Part shown: piece by piece, positions 1-9,277 of the stretch
Position numbering within the stretch: position 1 is the first letter of the stretch
How the letters are laid out: each line of letters begins with the position of its first letter
From: Clostridium sp. Cult1
GTDB lineage: Bacteria; Bacillota; Clostridia; Tissierellales; Tepidimicrobiaceae
Direction of reading: 5' to 3'
DNA length: 45,176 nt
Assembly (NCBI RefSeq): GCF_021655095.1
Contig: NZ_PPXW01000001.1
Location: 866,541-911,716, forward strand
Made by a program: the position numbers and the translations under genes
The notes under the pieces: model-generated
What the model was told of the DNA's origin: nothing
Database searches by the model: none
Seen by the model: only the letters and a program-made list of their open reading frames with translations

Positions 1-14
1 AGGGGGGTATGATC

Positions 15-1847
15 ATGAGCAGACTTAGTATTATCACAAAAGATAGGGCACAAGCAACTGTTGAAGTTCTCTATAAGGACTTAGAGAGAAGAATAATTGC
101 AAGTCCACCAGGACTATGCCCTATAGACTTGGCTTCATCCTTTTTAAAGATGTGCCATGCTCAAACCTGTGGTAAATGTGTGCCATGCAGAATCGGTTTA
201 GGTCAATTAGAGTCACTACTTGAAGATGTATTAGAAGGAAATGCAACTTTGGAGACAATTGACTTAATTGAAAGGACGGCAAAGACAATCTACTATACTG
301 CAGACTGTGCCATAGGCTACGAAGCAGCCAATATGGTATTAAAGGGAGTACAAGGCTTTAGAGACGACTTTGAGGAACATATTTTAAGAGATCGCTGTAC
401 CTTTGAAATTTATCAGCCAGTTCCATGTGTATCCCTTTGTCCAGCAGGAGTTGATGTACCAGGATACATTGCATTAATATCTGAAGGAAGGTATGAAGAT
501 GCTATTAGATTAATAAGAAAGGATAATCCATTGCCAGGAGTATGTGCCTTTGTTTGTGAACATCCTTGTGAAAACAGATGTAGAAGGAATATGATTGATA
601 ATCCAATAAATATAAGAGGATTAAAGAGATTTGCAGTAGAAAATGCAAAAGAAATGCCTAGAGAAAAGAAGGCACCTGCCACAGGTAAAAAGGTTGCAAT
701 TATAGGAGGAGGGCCTAGCGGATTAAGTGCAGCTTATTTCCTTGCTTTAATGGGTCACGATGTAGAAATATTTGAGCAGAGGAAAAAACTTGGAGGTATG
801 TTAAGGTACGGTATTCCAAGCTATAGGCTTCCAAGGGAAGTATTAGACAGGGAAATAGATGAAATTCTTTCTATGGGAATAAAGGTCCATACAGAAGTAA
901 CTGTTGGAAAAGATATATCTCTCAGAGATTTAAGAGATAAATTTGATGCTGTATATATAGCAATAGGCGCCCATGAAGGAAAGATAATCAGTATTGAAGG
1001 TCAAGAGGTAAAAGGAGTAGTTTCAGCAGTTGATATACTGAGGAAAATAGGTGACGATGAATATCCAGACTTTACTGGACAGACAGTAGTAGTTATTGGT
1101 GGCGGAAATGTTGCCATAGATGCTGCCCGTTCTGCTGTTCGTCTAGGAGCTAAGAAGGTAAGCATAGTATATAGAAGGCGTAAAGTAGATATGCCGGCCC
1201 TGGAAGAAGAGGTGGAAGGTGCTATTGCTGAAGGCATTGAAATATATGATTTATATCAGCCAATTAGAATAGAAAGTGATGAAGAAAATAAGGTTAAAGC
1301 CTTATGGGTACAACCACAAATGGTAGGCCCAATAGAAGGAGGTAGGCCTAAACCAGTAGATGCAGGTAGGAAATCAGTAAAGATGGAATGCGATGTAGTA
1401 ATAAGTGCCATTGGTCAAGGTATTGAATCTAAAGAATTTGAAAAAGAGGGAATTCCAGTAAGAAAAGGAGTAATAACTGCCCTTGATACTGGTGAGTTTG
1501 AAAATATACCGGGAATATATGCAGGTGGAGACTGTGTTTCAGGCCCTGCAACTGTTATCCTTGCAATAGCGGCAGGAAAGGTAGCTGCAGCAAATATAGA
1601 CAACTATCTGGGCTATAATCACATTATAGAAACACCTGTTGAAATTCCTGCTCCAAGACTAGCAGATAGAATACCTTGTGGTAGAGTTAATATGAAGGAA
1701 AGAGATGCAACAGATAGGGTTAAGGACTTTAAACCTGTGGAAATAGGAATGAGCCTTGAGGAAGCAAACCAAGAATCTAGAAGATGCTTGAGATGTGACC
1801 ACTTTGGATTTGGCGTATTCAAAGGGGGGAGGATTGAAAGATGGTAA
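15..1847 (+). CDS. NuoF-C/GltD-like flavin oxidoreductase subunit of a hydrogenase complex
   Basis: Iron-sulfur flavoprotein of about 610 residues. Order of domains: a NuoF C-terminal type [4Fe-4S] domain (C52-G-K-C-V-P-C, with a further Cys near residue 90), a Cys-rich GltD/DPYD-type domain around residues 130-200, then a two-dinucleotide oxidoreductase with GGGPSG near 230 (FAD) and GGGNVA near 361 (NAD(P)H), and a final CLRC. By family it moves electrons between NAD(P)H and iron-sulfur partners. Because it overlaps hydA by 7 nt, I infer it is the nucleotide-oxidising or electron-bifurcating subunit of that hydrogenase. An ATG at 9 is only one base from the SD run at 1-7, so ATG 15 is the better start. 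Further subunits such as a NuoE/HydC-like protein would lie left of the window. It lacks the NuoF FMN/NADH domain, so it is not an ordinary HydB. Confidence 0.82.
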   Translation: MSRLSIITKDRAQATVEVLYKDLERRIIASPPGLCPIDLASSFLKMCHAQTCGKCVPCRIGLGQLESLLEDVLEGNATLETIDLIERTAKTIYYTADCAIGYEAANMVLKGVQGFRDDFEEHILRDRCTFEIYQPVPCVSLCPAGVDVPGYIALISEGRYEDAIRLIRKDNPLPGVCAFVCEHPCENRCRRNMIDNPINIRGLKRFAVENAKEMPREKKAPATGKKVAIIGGGPSGLSAAYFLALMGHDVEIFEQRKKLGGMLRYGIPSYRLPREVLDREIDEILSMGIKVHTEVTVGKDISLRDLRDKFDAVYIAIGAHEGKIISIEGQEVKGVVSAVDILRKIGDDEYPDFTGQTVVVIGGGNVAIDAARSAVRLGAKKVSIVYRRRKVDMPALEEEVEGAIAEGIEIYDLYQPIRIESDEENKVKALWVQPQMVGPIEGGRPKPVDAGRKSVKMECDVVISAIGQGIESKEFEKEGIPVRKGVITALDTGEFENIPGIYAGGDCVSGPATVILAIAAGKVAAANIDNYLGYNHIIETPVEIPAPRLADRIPCGRVNMKERDATDRVKDFKPVEIGMSLEEANQESRRCLRCDHFGFGVFKGGRIERW

Positions 1848-3565
1848 GGCTTATCATTGATAATAAAGAAATAAATGTCCCTAAAAACACCACTATAATG
1901 GAAGCTGCTAAGATGAACGATATTAACATTCCCAATCTCTGCTACTTAAAAGATATAAATGAAATTGGCGCCTGCAGGGTATGTGTAGTAGAAATAGAAG
2001 GTATAAACAGGCTGGTTACTTCTTGCAATAATGTAGTAGAGGAAGGAATGGTAATATATACAAACAGCCCTAAAGTGCGAGAGGCCAGACGCATAAATGT
2101 AGAGCTGATACTATCCCAACATGATGCAAGGTGTGCTTCTTGTGTAAGAAGTGGAAATTGTAGCCTTCAAGAGGTGGCAAACAACTTAGGAATTATAGAA
2201 GTTCCCTACGAGGAGGATTTACCCCATGCTCAATGGACGGAAGGATTTCCTCTTGTTAGAAACTATGAAAAGTGTATTAAATGTATGAGGTGTGTGCAAG
2301 TATGTGACAAAATACAGGATATGCATATATGGGATGTTGCAAATACAGGTTCAAGAACAAGGGTTGACGTTTCACAAAATAGAAGGATTGAAGAATCAGA
2401 CTGTGCTCTTTGTGGCCAATGTATAACCCACTGTCCTACTGCAGCTTTAAGAGAAAGAGATGATTTAGATAAGGTATATGATGCTTTAGCTGATAAAAAT
2501 AAGATTACAGTAGTTCAAATAGCACCTGCAGTAAGGGCCGCATGGGGTGAAACTTTAGGAGTATCAAGAGAATTTGCAACAGTTAATAGACTAGTTGCAG
2601 CTTTAAGAAAAATAGGTTTTGATTATATATTTGATACAAACTTTACAGCAGATTTAACTATTATGGAGGAGGCAACAGAATTTTTAGAAAGGCTTAAGAA
2701 CAAAGAAAAGGCAAAATTCCCAATGTTTACTTCCTGCTGCCCTGGCTGGGTCCGCTTTGTAAAAACCCAATATCCAGATATGGTGGAAAATTTATCATCT
2801 GCAAAATCCCCTCAACAGATGTTTGGCGCCATAGCTAAAAGCTATTATGCAGATTTACTTGGAGTAGACCCATCCAGAATATTCTCTGTTTCCATAATGC
2901 CTTGCACTGCCAAGAAGTATGAAGCTGGACTTTCTGTCATGAGGTCTGCAGGGGCTGGCCAGGATGTGGATGTTGTGTTGACTACAAGAGAAGTAGATAG
3001 GCTAATTAAGGCGGAGCATATAAACCCATTTACCTTAAAGGAAGAAGAATTTGATAGGCCTCTGGGAGTTAGCAGTGGTGCAGGAGTTATATTTGGAGCA
3101 ACAGGAGGAGTAATGGAAGCAGCCTTAAGAACTGCTTACTACTTCGTTACAGGAGAAAATCCAGATCCAGATGCATTTAAAGATGTTAGAGGAAGAGAAG
3201 GCTGGAGAGAAGCAAGTTTTAATATAAATGGAGCTAAGATTAGGGTTGCTATTGCAAGTGGATTGGGAAATACAAGAAGATTAATAGAAGCCATAAGAAA
3301 TGGCTCTGTTGAGTATGATTTTGTAGAGATAATGGCTTGTCCTGGCGGATGTGCTGGTGGAGGAGGCCAGCCTATTCACGATGGAGAAGAATTGGCCTAT
3401 GATAGGGCAGAGGTATTATATGGTTTGGATAAGATAAATATCTTAAGATTTTCACATGAAAATCCATCTATTATAAAATGTTATGAGGATTTTCTGGGAG
3501 AACCCTTATCTGAAAAGTCTCATGAGCTTCTTCATACAGATCAAAGAGCTTGGGAATTATGGTAA
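1841..3565 (+). CDS. hydA: [FeFe] hydrogenase catalytic subunit (CpI-like)
   Basis: Catalyses H2 formation or uptake in the cytoplasm. It has 574 residues, the same length as Clostridium pasteurianum CpI. Visible ligands: [2Fe-2S] C34, C45, C48, C62; His-ligated [4Fe-4S] H94, C98, C101, C107; two ferredoxin clusters C145/148/151/155 and C188/191/194/198. H-cluster signatures are TSCCPGW at 297-303 (C299 proton transfer, C300 ligand), MPCTAKK with C355, and MACPGGC with C500 and C504. All expected residues are present, so it should be active. The start codon overlaps the stop of the preceding flavoprotein gene, which implies translational coupling and a shared complex. Maturases HydE, HydF and HydG are not in the window. 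Confidence 0.97.
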   Translation: MVRLIIDNKEINVPKNTTIMEAAKMNDINIPNLCYLKDINEIGACRVCVVEIEGINRLVTSCNNVVEEGMVIYTNSPKVREARRINVELILSQHDARCASCVRSGNCSLQEVANNLGIIEVPYEEDLPHAQWTEGFPLVRNYEKCIKCMRCVQVCDKIQDMHIWDVANTGSRTRVDVSQNRRIEESDCALCGQCITHCPTAALRERDDLDKVYDALADKNKITVVQIAPAVRAAWGETLGVSREFATVNRLVAALRKIGFDYIFDTNFTADLTIMEEATEFLERLKNKEKAKFPMFTSCCPGWVRFVKTQYPDMVENLSSAKSPQQMFGAIAKSYYADLLGVDPSRIFSVSIMPCTAKKYEAGLSVMRSAGAGQDVDVVLTTREVDRLIKAEHINPFTLKEEEFDRPLGVSSGAGVIFGATGGVMEAALRTAYYFVTGENPDPDAFKDVRGREGWREASFNINGAKIRVAIASGLGNTRRLIEAIRNGSVEYDFVEIMACPGGCAGGGGQPIHDGEELAYDRAEVLYGLDKINILRFSHENPSIIKCYEDFLGEPLSEKSHELLHTDQRAWELW

Positions 3566-3571
3566 ATTTAA

Positions 3572-3603
3572 GGTCTCTAAACATGTTTACATGTTTAGAG
3601 GCC
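3572..3603 (+). terminator. Hairpin between hydA and the importer operon
   Basis: Inverted repeat with 14-nt arms (GGTCTCTAAACATG at 3572-3585, CATGTTTAGAGGCC at 3590-3603, one G-U pair) and a 4-nt loop, starting 6 nt after the hydA stop. No T-run follows, so it may be a partial terminator, an RNA-processing or stability element, or an attenuator that lowers transporter expression relative to hydrogenase. Confidence 0.55.
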
Positions 3604-3629
3604 ACTAATAAATAAGGGGGAGTTTTACA

Positions 3630-4625
3630 GTGAAAAAATTACTTGTATGTCTATTAGCCATATTACTAGCCTTATCAGTAGCTTGTACCAGGGATGAAAA
3701 TATGGAAGCAGTGGATATAAATGATACTGAAGAAACACTAATGCTTAGATTTTGTTTCCCAGGAGGAGTGCCTTCCTTAACTGTTGCCAAATTGATGAAG
3801 GAAAATCCCGTTATAGATGAAAATATTGCTATAGAGTATGAATTCCAATCAACTCCAGATCTATTAGCCTCCAAAGTGTTAAAGGGAGAAGCTGATATTG
3901 CCATAGTTCCTTCTAACCTGGCAGCCCAGCTATACAATAAGGATATTCCATATAAATTAGCAGGCACATCTGTCTGGGGAACCTTATATCTTGTTGGTAT
4001 TGAAGACATTGACAATATTGAAAGCCTAAAGGGCAGTGAAATAACCTCCTTTGGGAAAAATCTGACACCAGACTTAGTTTTTAAATATGTTCTTTCTCAA
4101 AATGGCATAGATGTGGATAAGGATATATCTGTTAATTATTTAAGTGCTGCATCAGAAGTAGGCCCCCAATTTATTGGCGGGAAAACAAATTTGGCTGTAT
4201 TATCGGAACCACAGACTACAAATATATTGATGAAAAAAGTAGATGCCAAAATATTATTAGACTTTAATGAAGAGTGGAGTAAAATTACTGGCAATGAATA
4301 TGGCTATCCACAGGCCAGTCTAATTATTAAAGCTGATTTAATTGATAATTACAGGGATTTTTTAGACAAGTTTTTGAATCTTTATGAAGAAAACTTAAAA
4401 TGGATAATGGAAAATCCACAACTGGCAGGGCAATATATGGAAGAATTAGAACTGGGAATGAATAAGGACATAGTGGTAAATGGAATAGGCCGTATGAATA
4501 TATATCCATTTAGGATTGATGACAGTATAGAATACTATCAAAAGTATTATGAGGTTTTACTTAATTTTGCGCCTGACGTAATAGGAGGACAAATTCCAGA
4601 TGAAGAATTCTATCTTGAAAGATAA
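3630..4625 (+). CDS. ABC importer substrate-binding lipoprotein, NitT/TauT/SsuA-like
   Basis: Extracytoplasmic solute receptor of 331 residues from a GTG start with an AAGGGGGAG SD site. The N-terminus is a lipoprotein signal with lipobox LSVAC and acylated C19. The body has the periplasmic-binding-protein-II layout of the NMT1/SsuA/TauA group (PGGVPSL motif near residue 48; an ADIAIVPSNLA segment near 87-97). The gene overlaps the permease gene by 26 nt and sits 64 nt after hydA, so it may be read from the hydrogenase promoter. The substrate cannot be read from sequence; this family carries sulfonates, nitrate, thiamine pyrimidine precursor, riboflavin and others. I know of no firm functional link between this importer class and hydrogenases. 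Confidence 0.85.
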   Translation: MKKLLVCLLAILLALSVACTRDENMEAVDINDTEETLMLRFCFPGGVPSLTVAKLMKENPVIDENIAIEYEFQSTPDLLASKVLKGEADIAIVPSNLAAQLYNKDIPYKLAGTSVWGTLYLVGIEDIDNIESLKGSEITSFGKNLTPDLVFKYVLSQNGIDVDKDISVNYLSAASEVGPQFIGGKTNLAVLSEPQTTNILMKKVDAKILLDFNEEWSKITGNEYGYPQASLIIKADLIDNYRDFLDKFLNLYEENLKWIMENPQLAGQYMEELELGMNKDIVVNGIGRMNIYPFRIDDSIEYYQKYYEVLLNFAPDVIGGQIPDEEFYLER

Positions 4626-5358
4626 GGAATTTTCTTTACTTTCAAAGTTAATTCTAATAGGCCTATGGGCTTTTTTATCACATGTAATAGATAGGGAAGT
4701 TATATTACCATCAATAAAAAGTACCATTATGAGCTTGATAGATATAATTAAAGACCCATATTTTTTAAATGTTATCTTTCATTCCCTGCTTAGAGGTCTA
4801 TTAGGATTTTTGTTTTCCCTTGTATTGGCCATTGGCCTGGGAATACTTTCTTTCTTTTCTAAATTTATATATAGTTTAATGTTGCCAGTGCTCAATTTTT
4901 TAAGCTCAATTCCTACAATGGCCATAATTATTCTGGCCCTAATATGGCTTAACCATGAGTTGGTACCTATGTTTGTAGGTTTTATAATGGTATTTCCCAT
5001 ACTATATGAATCAGTTTTAAAGGGCATATTAAATGTAGATAAAAAAATAATGGAAATGGCTAAATTGTACAAGGTGGATAGAGTGAACATAGTTAAGGAT
5101 ATATATATACCCAGCATATTTATTAATCTAAGTTCAGTGCTAACTTCAGCTATTAATATCAATTTAAAAATGGTTATAGCTGGAGAAGTTTTAAGCCAGC
5201 CAAAATTCGGAATTGGAAGTAATCTTCAGATGGAGAAAATGTACTTAAATACATCTGGAGTCTTTGCCTGGATAATAATAATACTTGTTATTTCAAAAAT
5301 ATTAGGATATGTGGGTATTGTTTTAAGAAAAATCATTAAGGAAGAAAAGTGGAAGTGA
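4600..5358 (+). CDS. ABC importer permease, SsuC/TauC-like
   Basis: Inner-membrane permease of 252 residues with about six hydrophobic segments and the binding-protein-dependent transport fold. The EAA loop is recognisable around residues 147-165, followed by IKDIYIPS-like sequence that contacts the ATPase. It overlaps the upstream binding-protein gene by 26 nt and ends 4 nt before the ATPase gene, a tight three-gene cassette. The SD (AGGAGG, 4583-4588) lies 11 nt from ATG 4600, slightly long but the only sensible site. Substrate unknown. Confidence 0.88.
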   Translation: MKNSILKDKEFSLLSKLILIGLWAFLSHVIDREVILPSIKSTIMSLIDIIKDPYFLNVIFHSLLRGLLGFLFSLVLAIGLGILSFFSKFIYSLMLPVLNFLSSIPTMAIIILALIWLNHELVPMFVGFIMVFPILYESVLKGILNVDKKIMEMAKLYKVDRVNIVKDIYIPSIFINLSSVLTSAININLKMVIAGEVLSQPKFGIGSNLQMEKMYLNTSGVFAWIIIILVISKILGYVGIVLRKIIKEEKWK

Positions 5359-5362
5359 TATA

Positions 5363-6064
5363 TTGAAGTATTATATAAGAAATATATATAAAAGCTATGG
5401 CTCTTTAAGGGTACTGGATAATATAAGTATAGATTTTAAAAAGAACAAAACAACCTGCATATTAGGTCCATCTGGCTGTGGTAAGACCACCCTTTTAAAT
5501 ATAATAGCTGGTATTATAGAAAAGGATGCTGGAGAGGTCCTGGGCTTTGAAAATGAAGATATTAGCTTTGTCTTTCAAGAGGATAGGCTAATAGAATGGA
5601 AAAATGTAAGGGACAATATGGCCTTTGTACTGAAGAAAAAAATGAACAAAAAGGAAATTGAAGTTACCATAGACAGATTTTTAAGTCTGGTTAATTTAAA
5701 AGAGTACAAATATTACTATCCAAGAAATTTAAGTGGAGGCATGAGGCAAAGAATAAGTATACTGAGGGCCTTTGCCTACCCTTCAAATATACTTATAATG
5801 GATGAACCTTTTAAATCCTTGGATATAAGCAATAAAAAGATAGTCCTTGATTTTTTTAAAGAGCTTAGAAGCCTGGAAAAGAGAACCTGTATTTTAGTCA
5901 CCCATGATATGGATGAAGCTCTGGATTTGGGAGATACAATTGTTATACTATCAGACAAGCCTACTAGGGTAAAAAGGGTTATAGAAAATCCATATATGGA
6001 AAGTGGGGTTGAAGAGGATAAGATTAAGCTGAGGAAAGAAATAGAGGCTGAGTTGATGGGCTAA
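5363..6064 (+). CDS. ABC importer ATPase, SsuB/TauB-like
   Basis: Nucleotide-binding subunit of the importer, 233 residues, TTG start. Walker A GPSGCGKTT at 35-43, signature LSGGMRQR near 125, Walker B ILIMDEP near 145, H-loop VTHD near 175. It is slightly shorter than typical SsuB. It is the last gene of the hydrogenase-importer run and is followed by a bidirectional terminator facing a converging ABC exporter operon. Confidence 0.92.
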   Translation: MKYYIRNIYKSYGSLRVLDNISIDFKKNKTTCILGPSGCGKTTLLNIIAGIIEKDAGEVLGFENEDISFVFQEDRLIEWKNVRDNMAFVLKKKMNKKEIEVTIDRFLSLVNLKEYKYYYPRNLSGGMRQRISILRAFAYPSNILIMDEPFKSLDISNKKIVLDFFKELRSLEKRTCILVTHDMDEALDLGDTIVILSDKPTRVKRVIENPYMESGVEEDKIKLRKEIEAELMG

Positions 6065-6109
6065 ATAAGACAGGGGAACCATCCCCCTGCCTTGTTCCCA
6101 CGTCTTATT
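6064..6109. terminator. Bidirectional terminator between convergent operons
   Basis: Nested dyad: outer arms AATAAGAC (6064-6071) and GTCTTATT (6102-6109), inner arms GGGAAC and GTTCCC, with an additional CAGGGG/CCCCTG alternative inside. It fills the 49-nt gap between the converging ATPase gene and the exporter gene, so it probably ends both transcripts. Confidence 0.7.
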
Positions 6110-6113
6110 ATTA

Positions 6114-7928
6114 TCAATTTCTTAGTATTTCCTTTGATTTTTCCTCTGCAAACTGATTTGTATACAACCTATAATAATATCCTCTTTTTTCTAATAATTC
6201 CCTATGCTTTCCTTCTTCTACAATTTTTCCATCTTTAATTACCAGTATCCTATCAGCATTTTTTATAGTGGACAATCTATGAGCAATTATGAAACTAGTC
6301 CTTCCTTCAAGTATTTTTTCAATGGCACTTTGAATTCTTTTTTCAGTTTCTGTATCAATGGAGGAAGTAGCTTCATCCAGTACAAATAATTTTGGCTTCC
6401 TTACAAGGGCCCTGGCAAAGGATATAAGCTGCTTTTCTCCAGTAGATAATAGATCTCCCCCCTGTGCAACTAAAGTATCATAGCCCTTTTCCATATTCAT
6501 TATAAGGTCATGGCAGTTTAATAACTTACAAGCTTCAATTATTTCTTCATCTGTAACATCTAAATTACCATATCTTATATTGTCCTTTATGCTTCCACTG
6601 AACAGATGGGGGGTCTGTAATACATATCCCAAGTTTTCATGAATCCAGTTTTGGGGTAGCTCCTTATAGTTTACATCATCTATTAGAATTTCTCCCTCTG
6701 TGGGTTCGTAGAACCTGCACAAAAGGTTTACAATAGTACTTTTACCAGAACCAGTTTCCCCAACTAAGGCTATGGTTTCACCAGGATTCACTATTAAATT
6801 AAAATTTTCAAGAACCTTTTCACCATCTTTATAGGCGAAGGATACATTTCTAAATTCTACTTTACCTTTCATTTGAGGCCAAAATTCCCTTTTAGGATTT
6901 AGAAGATCTCCATATTTTTCAACAACTTCCTCCTTATCCAGGATATCAGGAATCTCATTAACTAAGGAGAAAACTCTTTCTGCAGAAGCTTGGGCTGCTT
7001 GCACTTCAGTTAGGATTATGGCCAATTGTCTAATAGGCTCAAAAAATTGTGCAGAGTAAGATATAAAGGCTACCAAGGTTCCATAGGATATGGCATTGGA
7101 TGATAGTTTAACTCCTCCAAAATGTAGAGTCAAAGCAGTTCCAATACTGCCTAGTACAATTACTATGGGAATATAGAGTGAGGAAATTATTGTAGTTCTC
7201 ATGGATGCCCTTTTCATATTTTCAGTAAGGCTGCTGAATTCCTTAAGATTCAATTCTTCCCTTGTTAATGTTTTAGTAGTCATTGCACCTTGAATATCCT
7301 CATTATATGAAGCAGTAATTTGTGAGTTTATTTTTCTTACCTGCCTTTGGGACTTAAGAATTTTTCTTTGGAAATAGAAGCTGGCAATGGCTAAAGGAGG
7401 CACTACCGAAAGAGTTATTAGGGCAAGTTTAAAATTTAGTCTAAACATGGCTATTACTATAGCCAGCATCATAGTTATGCCCCAAGCAAAATCAACAATG
7501 CCCCAGGATATGGTTTCGCTTATTCTGTTTATATCAGAAGTAAGCCTGGACATTAGCCATCCTACAGCCTTTTTATCATAGTATGAAAGGGGCAGGATTT
7601 GAAGCTTTTCAAATCCTCTTTTTCTAATACTATAGGACATATTTGTCTCTATTTTTCCAGCTAATAAAATGAACACAAAGGCATTAAAGGCTTGAAATAA
7701 AAAGACTAAAAAGAAAACTAAAATAAATTTATCCAATCCTTTTATCGTATTTTTGCTTATAAAATTATTTATAGCATATTTAGAAAAAAGGGGATATATG
7801 GCATCTATAAAACCTACAGTAATCATTACCACAAATAATAAAAGGAACTGATTTTTTTGGGACTTAATAAGCTCATAAAAATTTTTCCATATGCCTATAT
7901 CTATTTTACTATTGTCAATATTATCCAT
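6114..7928 (-). CDS. ABC exporter half-transporter (YheH/LmrD-like, membrane + ATPase)
   Basis: Fused exporter subunit of about 604 residues: six membrane segments in the first 320 residues, then an ATPase domain with Walker A GETGSGKST, the D-loop/Walker B segment LFVLDEATSS and an AHRLST H-loop. The signature is degenerate (LLSTGEKQLISFARAL rather than LSGGQ), a hallmark of the degenerate partner in heterodimeric multidrug exporters. I start it at the internal ATG at 7928 because GGAGGTGAC lies just upstream; the longer open frame to 7949 would begin inside the previous gene. The upstream gene (stop at 7942) should be its dimer partner, but that partner is truncated. Confidence 0.9.
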   Translation of the reverse strand: MDNIDNSKIDIGIWKNFYELIKSQKNQFLLLFVVMITVGFIDAIYPLFSKYAINNFISKNTIKGLDKFILVFFLVFLFQAFNAFVFILLAGKIETNMSYSIRKRGFEKLQILPLSYYDKKAVGWLMSRLTSDINRISETISWGIVDFAWGITMMLAIVIAMFRLNFKLALITLSVVPPLAIASFYFQRKILKSQRQVRKINSQITASYNEDIQGAMTTKTLTREELNLKEFSSLTENMKRASMRTTIISSLYIPIVIVLGSIGTALTLHFGGVKLSSNAISYGTLVAFISYSAQFFEPIRQLAIILTEVQAAQASAERVFSLVNEIPDILDKEEVVEKYGDLLNPKREFWPQMKGKVEFRNVSFAYKDGEKVLENFNLIVNPGETIALVGETGSGKSTIVNLLCRFYEPTEGEILIDDVNYKELPQNWIHENLGYVLQTPHLFSGSIKDNIRYGNLDVTDEEIIEACKLLNCHDLIMNMEKGYDTLVAQGGDLLSTGEKQLISFARALVRKPKLFVLDEATSSIDTETEKRIQSAIEKILEGRTSFIIAHRLSTIKNADRILVIKDGKIVEEGKHRELLEKRGYYYRLYTNQFAEEKSKEILRN

Positions 7929-7941
7929 ACTGTCACCTCCA

Positions 7942-8988
7942 CTAGGCATCTAAGGCTAGGTCATCGTTAAAATCATCTATGGCATTTTGAATTTCATATA
8001 TTCTTCTATAGAGCCCTTCTTCTCTTATTAATTCTTCATGGGTTCCCATTTGGGTGATTTCGCCTTTTTCCAATACTATGATCTTATCAGCCTCTGATAC
8101 TGTAGATATTCTATGGGATATTATTATGGCGGTAGATTTATTTCTTCTTTCTTTAAGAGCTTTTCTAATAGATATATCTGTTTCTGTGTCTACAGCAGAC
8201 AGTGAGTCATCAAATATTACAATGGGGCTTTCCATTATAATTGTTCTTGCAATGGCCATTCTTTGTTTTTGACCTCCTGATAAGGAAACTCCCCTTTCTC
8301 CAACTAATGTATCATAGCCATTTTCAAAGGATTGAATGTCCTTATGGATATTGGCAATATTTGCTGATTCATAAACTTTTTTATCTTTGATTTTTGGATT
8401 AAATAGCCTTATATTGTCCTTTACAGTCTTAGCAAATAAATAGGGTTCTTGTAAAACAATGCCTACATTTTTTCTAATCCAAAGCCTATCAATATCCTTT
8501 AATTCTATACCATCTATTTTTATGGAACCCTTATCATAATCATAAAGCCATGCCAATAAGTGAACAAGTGAGCTTTTACCAGAACCTGTAGGTCCTATAA
8601 TTGCAACAGTTTCACCAGCCTTAATGGAAAATGTAATATTTTTCAGCACTGGTCTATCCTTCTTGTATCCAAAATACACATTTTCAAAGGAAATATTTCC
8701 CTTAATCTTAGGCTTTTGATAATTTTCTTCCAGTATTTCAATTGGTTCATCAAATATTTCATTAATACGTCTAGTGCTAACTGTTGCCTTTCCCATATCT
8801 GTTAAGGTTCTTCCTAATTGGCGTGTTGGCCATACAAGCATATTCACATAGGAGACAAAAGCAACAAAGGTTCCCAGGGATATTTCTCCCCTTACTGCCC
8901 ATATACTTCCAAAAATCAATACCAGGCCTATTTGGGTGAAGCATATAAAATCTGAAAAACCCCAATAAATGGCCAGCAGCTGTTTATT
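7942..8988 (-). pseudogene. 5'-truncated ABC exporter half-transporter
   Basis: The remaining 348 codons encode the last membrane segments and a complete ATPase domain: Walker A GPTGSGKSS, perfect signature SLSGGQKQRMA, Walker B IVIFDDSLSA and H-loop ISHR. The homologous reading frame begins abruptly after an in-frame TGA at 8989-8991 and has no ATG. Family members are about 580 residues, so roughly the first 230 residues (about four membrane segments) are missing and are not found in the next 290 nt. The first possible start is a TTG at 8919 without a convincing SD. The coupled partner downstream is intact, but an exporter heterodimer is unlikely to form. A truncated product acting as a free ATPase cannot be excluded. 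Confidence 0.82.
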
Positions 8989-9277
8989 TCACGAGTGCAT
9001 TTTATTTTTAGAAAAAATAAATGTTAGGGTAAATTATTTTCCACCCCAACATTTATTATAGAACCTTTTTATATCTATTTTCCATAATTCAAAACATTGA
9101 TTAAATCATAGTCCAGGAATTGTTGAAGAATTGTTCAAAATTAGGTATAGATTATTACCAATATGAAGATTTCATTAACGAAAATCAAAATAAAATACAG
9201 AAGTTCTTTTGAAAGGTACTACTATACTTACTTGGGTATATAATATATAATAAACTAAAAAGAAATAAGGTGATTTT
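8989..9277. other. Deletion scar / gene-free stretch
   Basis: About 290 nt with no complete gene. It holds an isolated minus-strand terminator-like hairpin, a short open stretch at 9101-9163 (plus) that may be a gene remnant, and the leader of the HAD gene. No sequence matching the missing exporter N-terminus is visible, so a deletion or replacement joined foreign flanking DNA to the truncated gene. Confidence 0.55.
9016..9057 (-). terminator. Orphan rho-independent terminator (minus strand)
   Basis: 15-nt arms with one mismatch (AATAAATGTTAGGGT at 9016-9030, ACCCCAACATTTATT at 9043-9057). Read on the minus strand the stem is followed by a TTTTTT run. No minus-strand gene lies upstream of it; it sits in front of the truncated exporter gene and would stop transcription entering it. 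Confidence 0.65.

Noticed and set aside
3605-4015. Minus-strand open frame of 136 codons opposite the binding-protein gene
   Set aside because: No SD, no family resemblance, and it lies wholly over a well-supported gene; an antisense shadow of codon bias.
4779-5162. Minus-strand frame of 127 codons opposite the importer permease
   Set aside because: Complement of hydrophobic codons gives long open frames by chance; no start signal.
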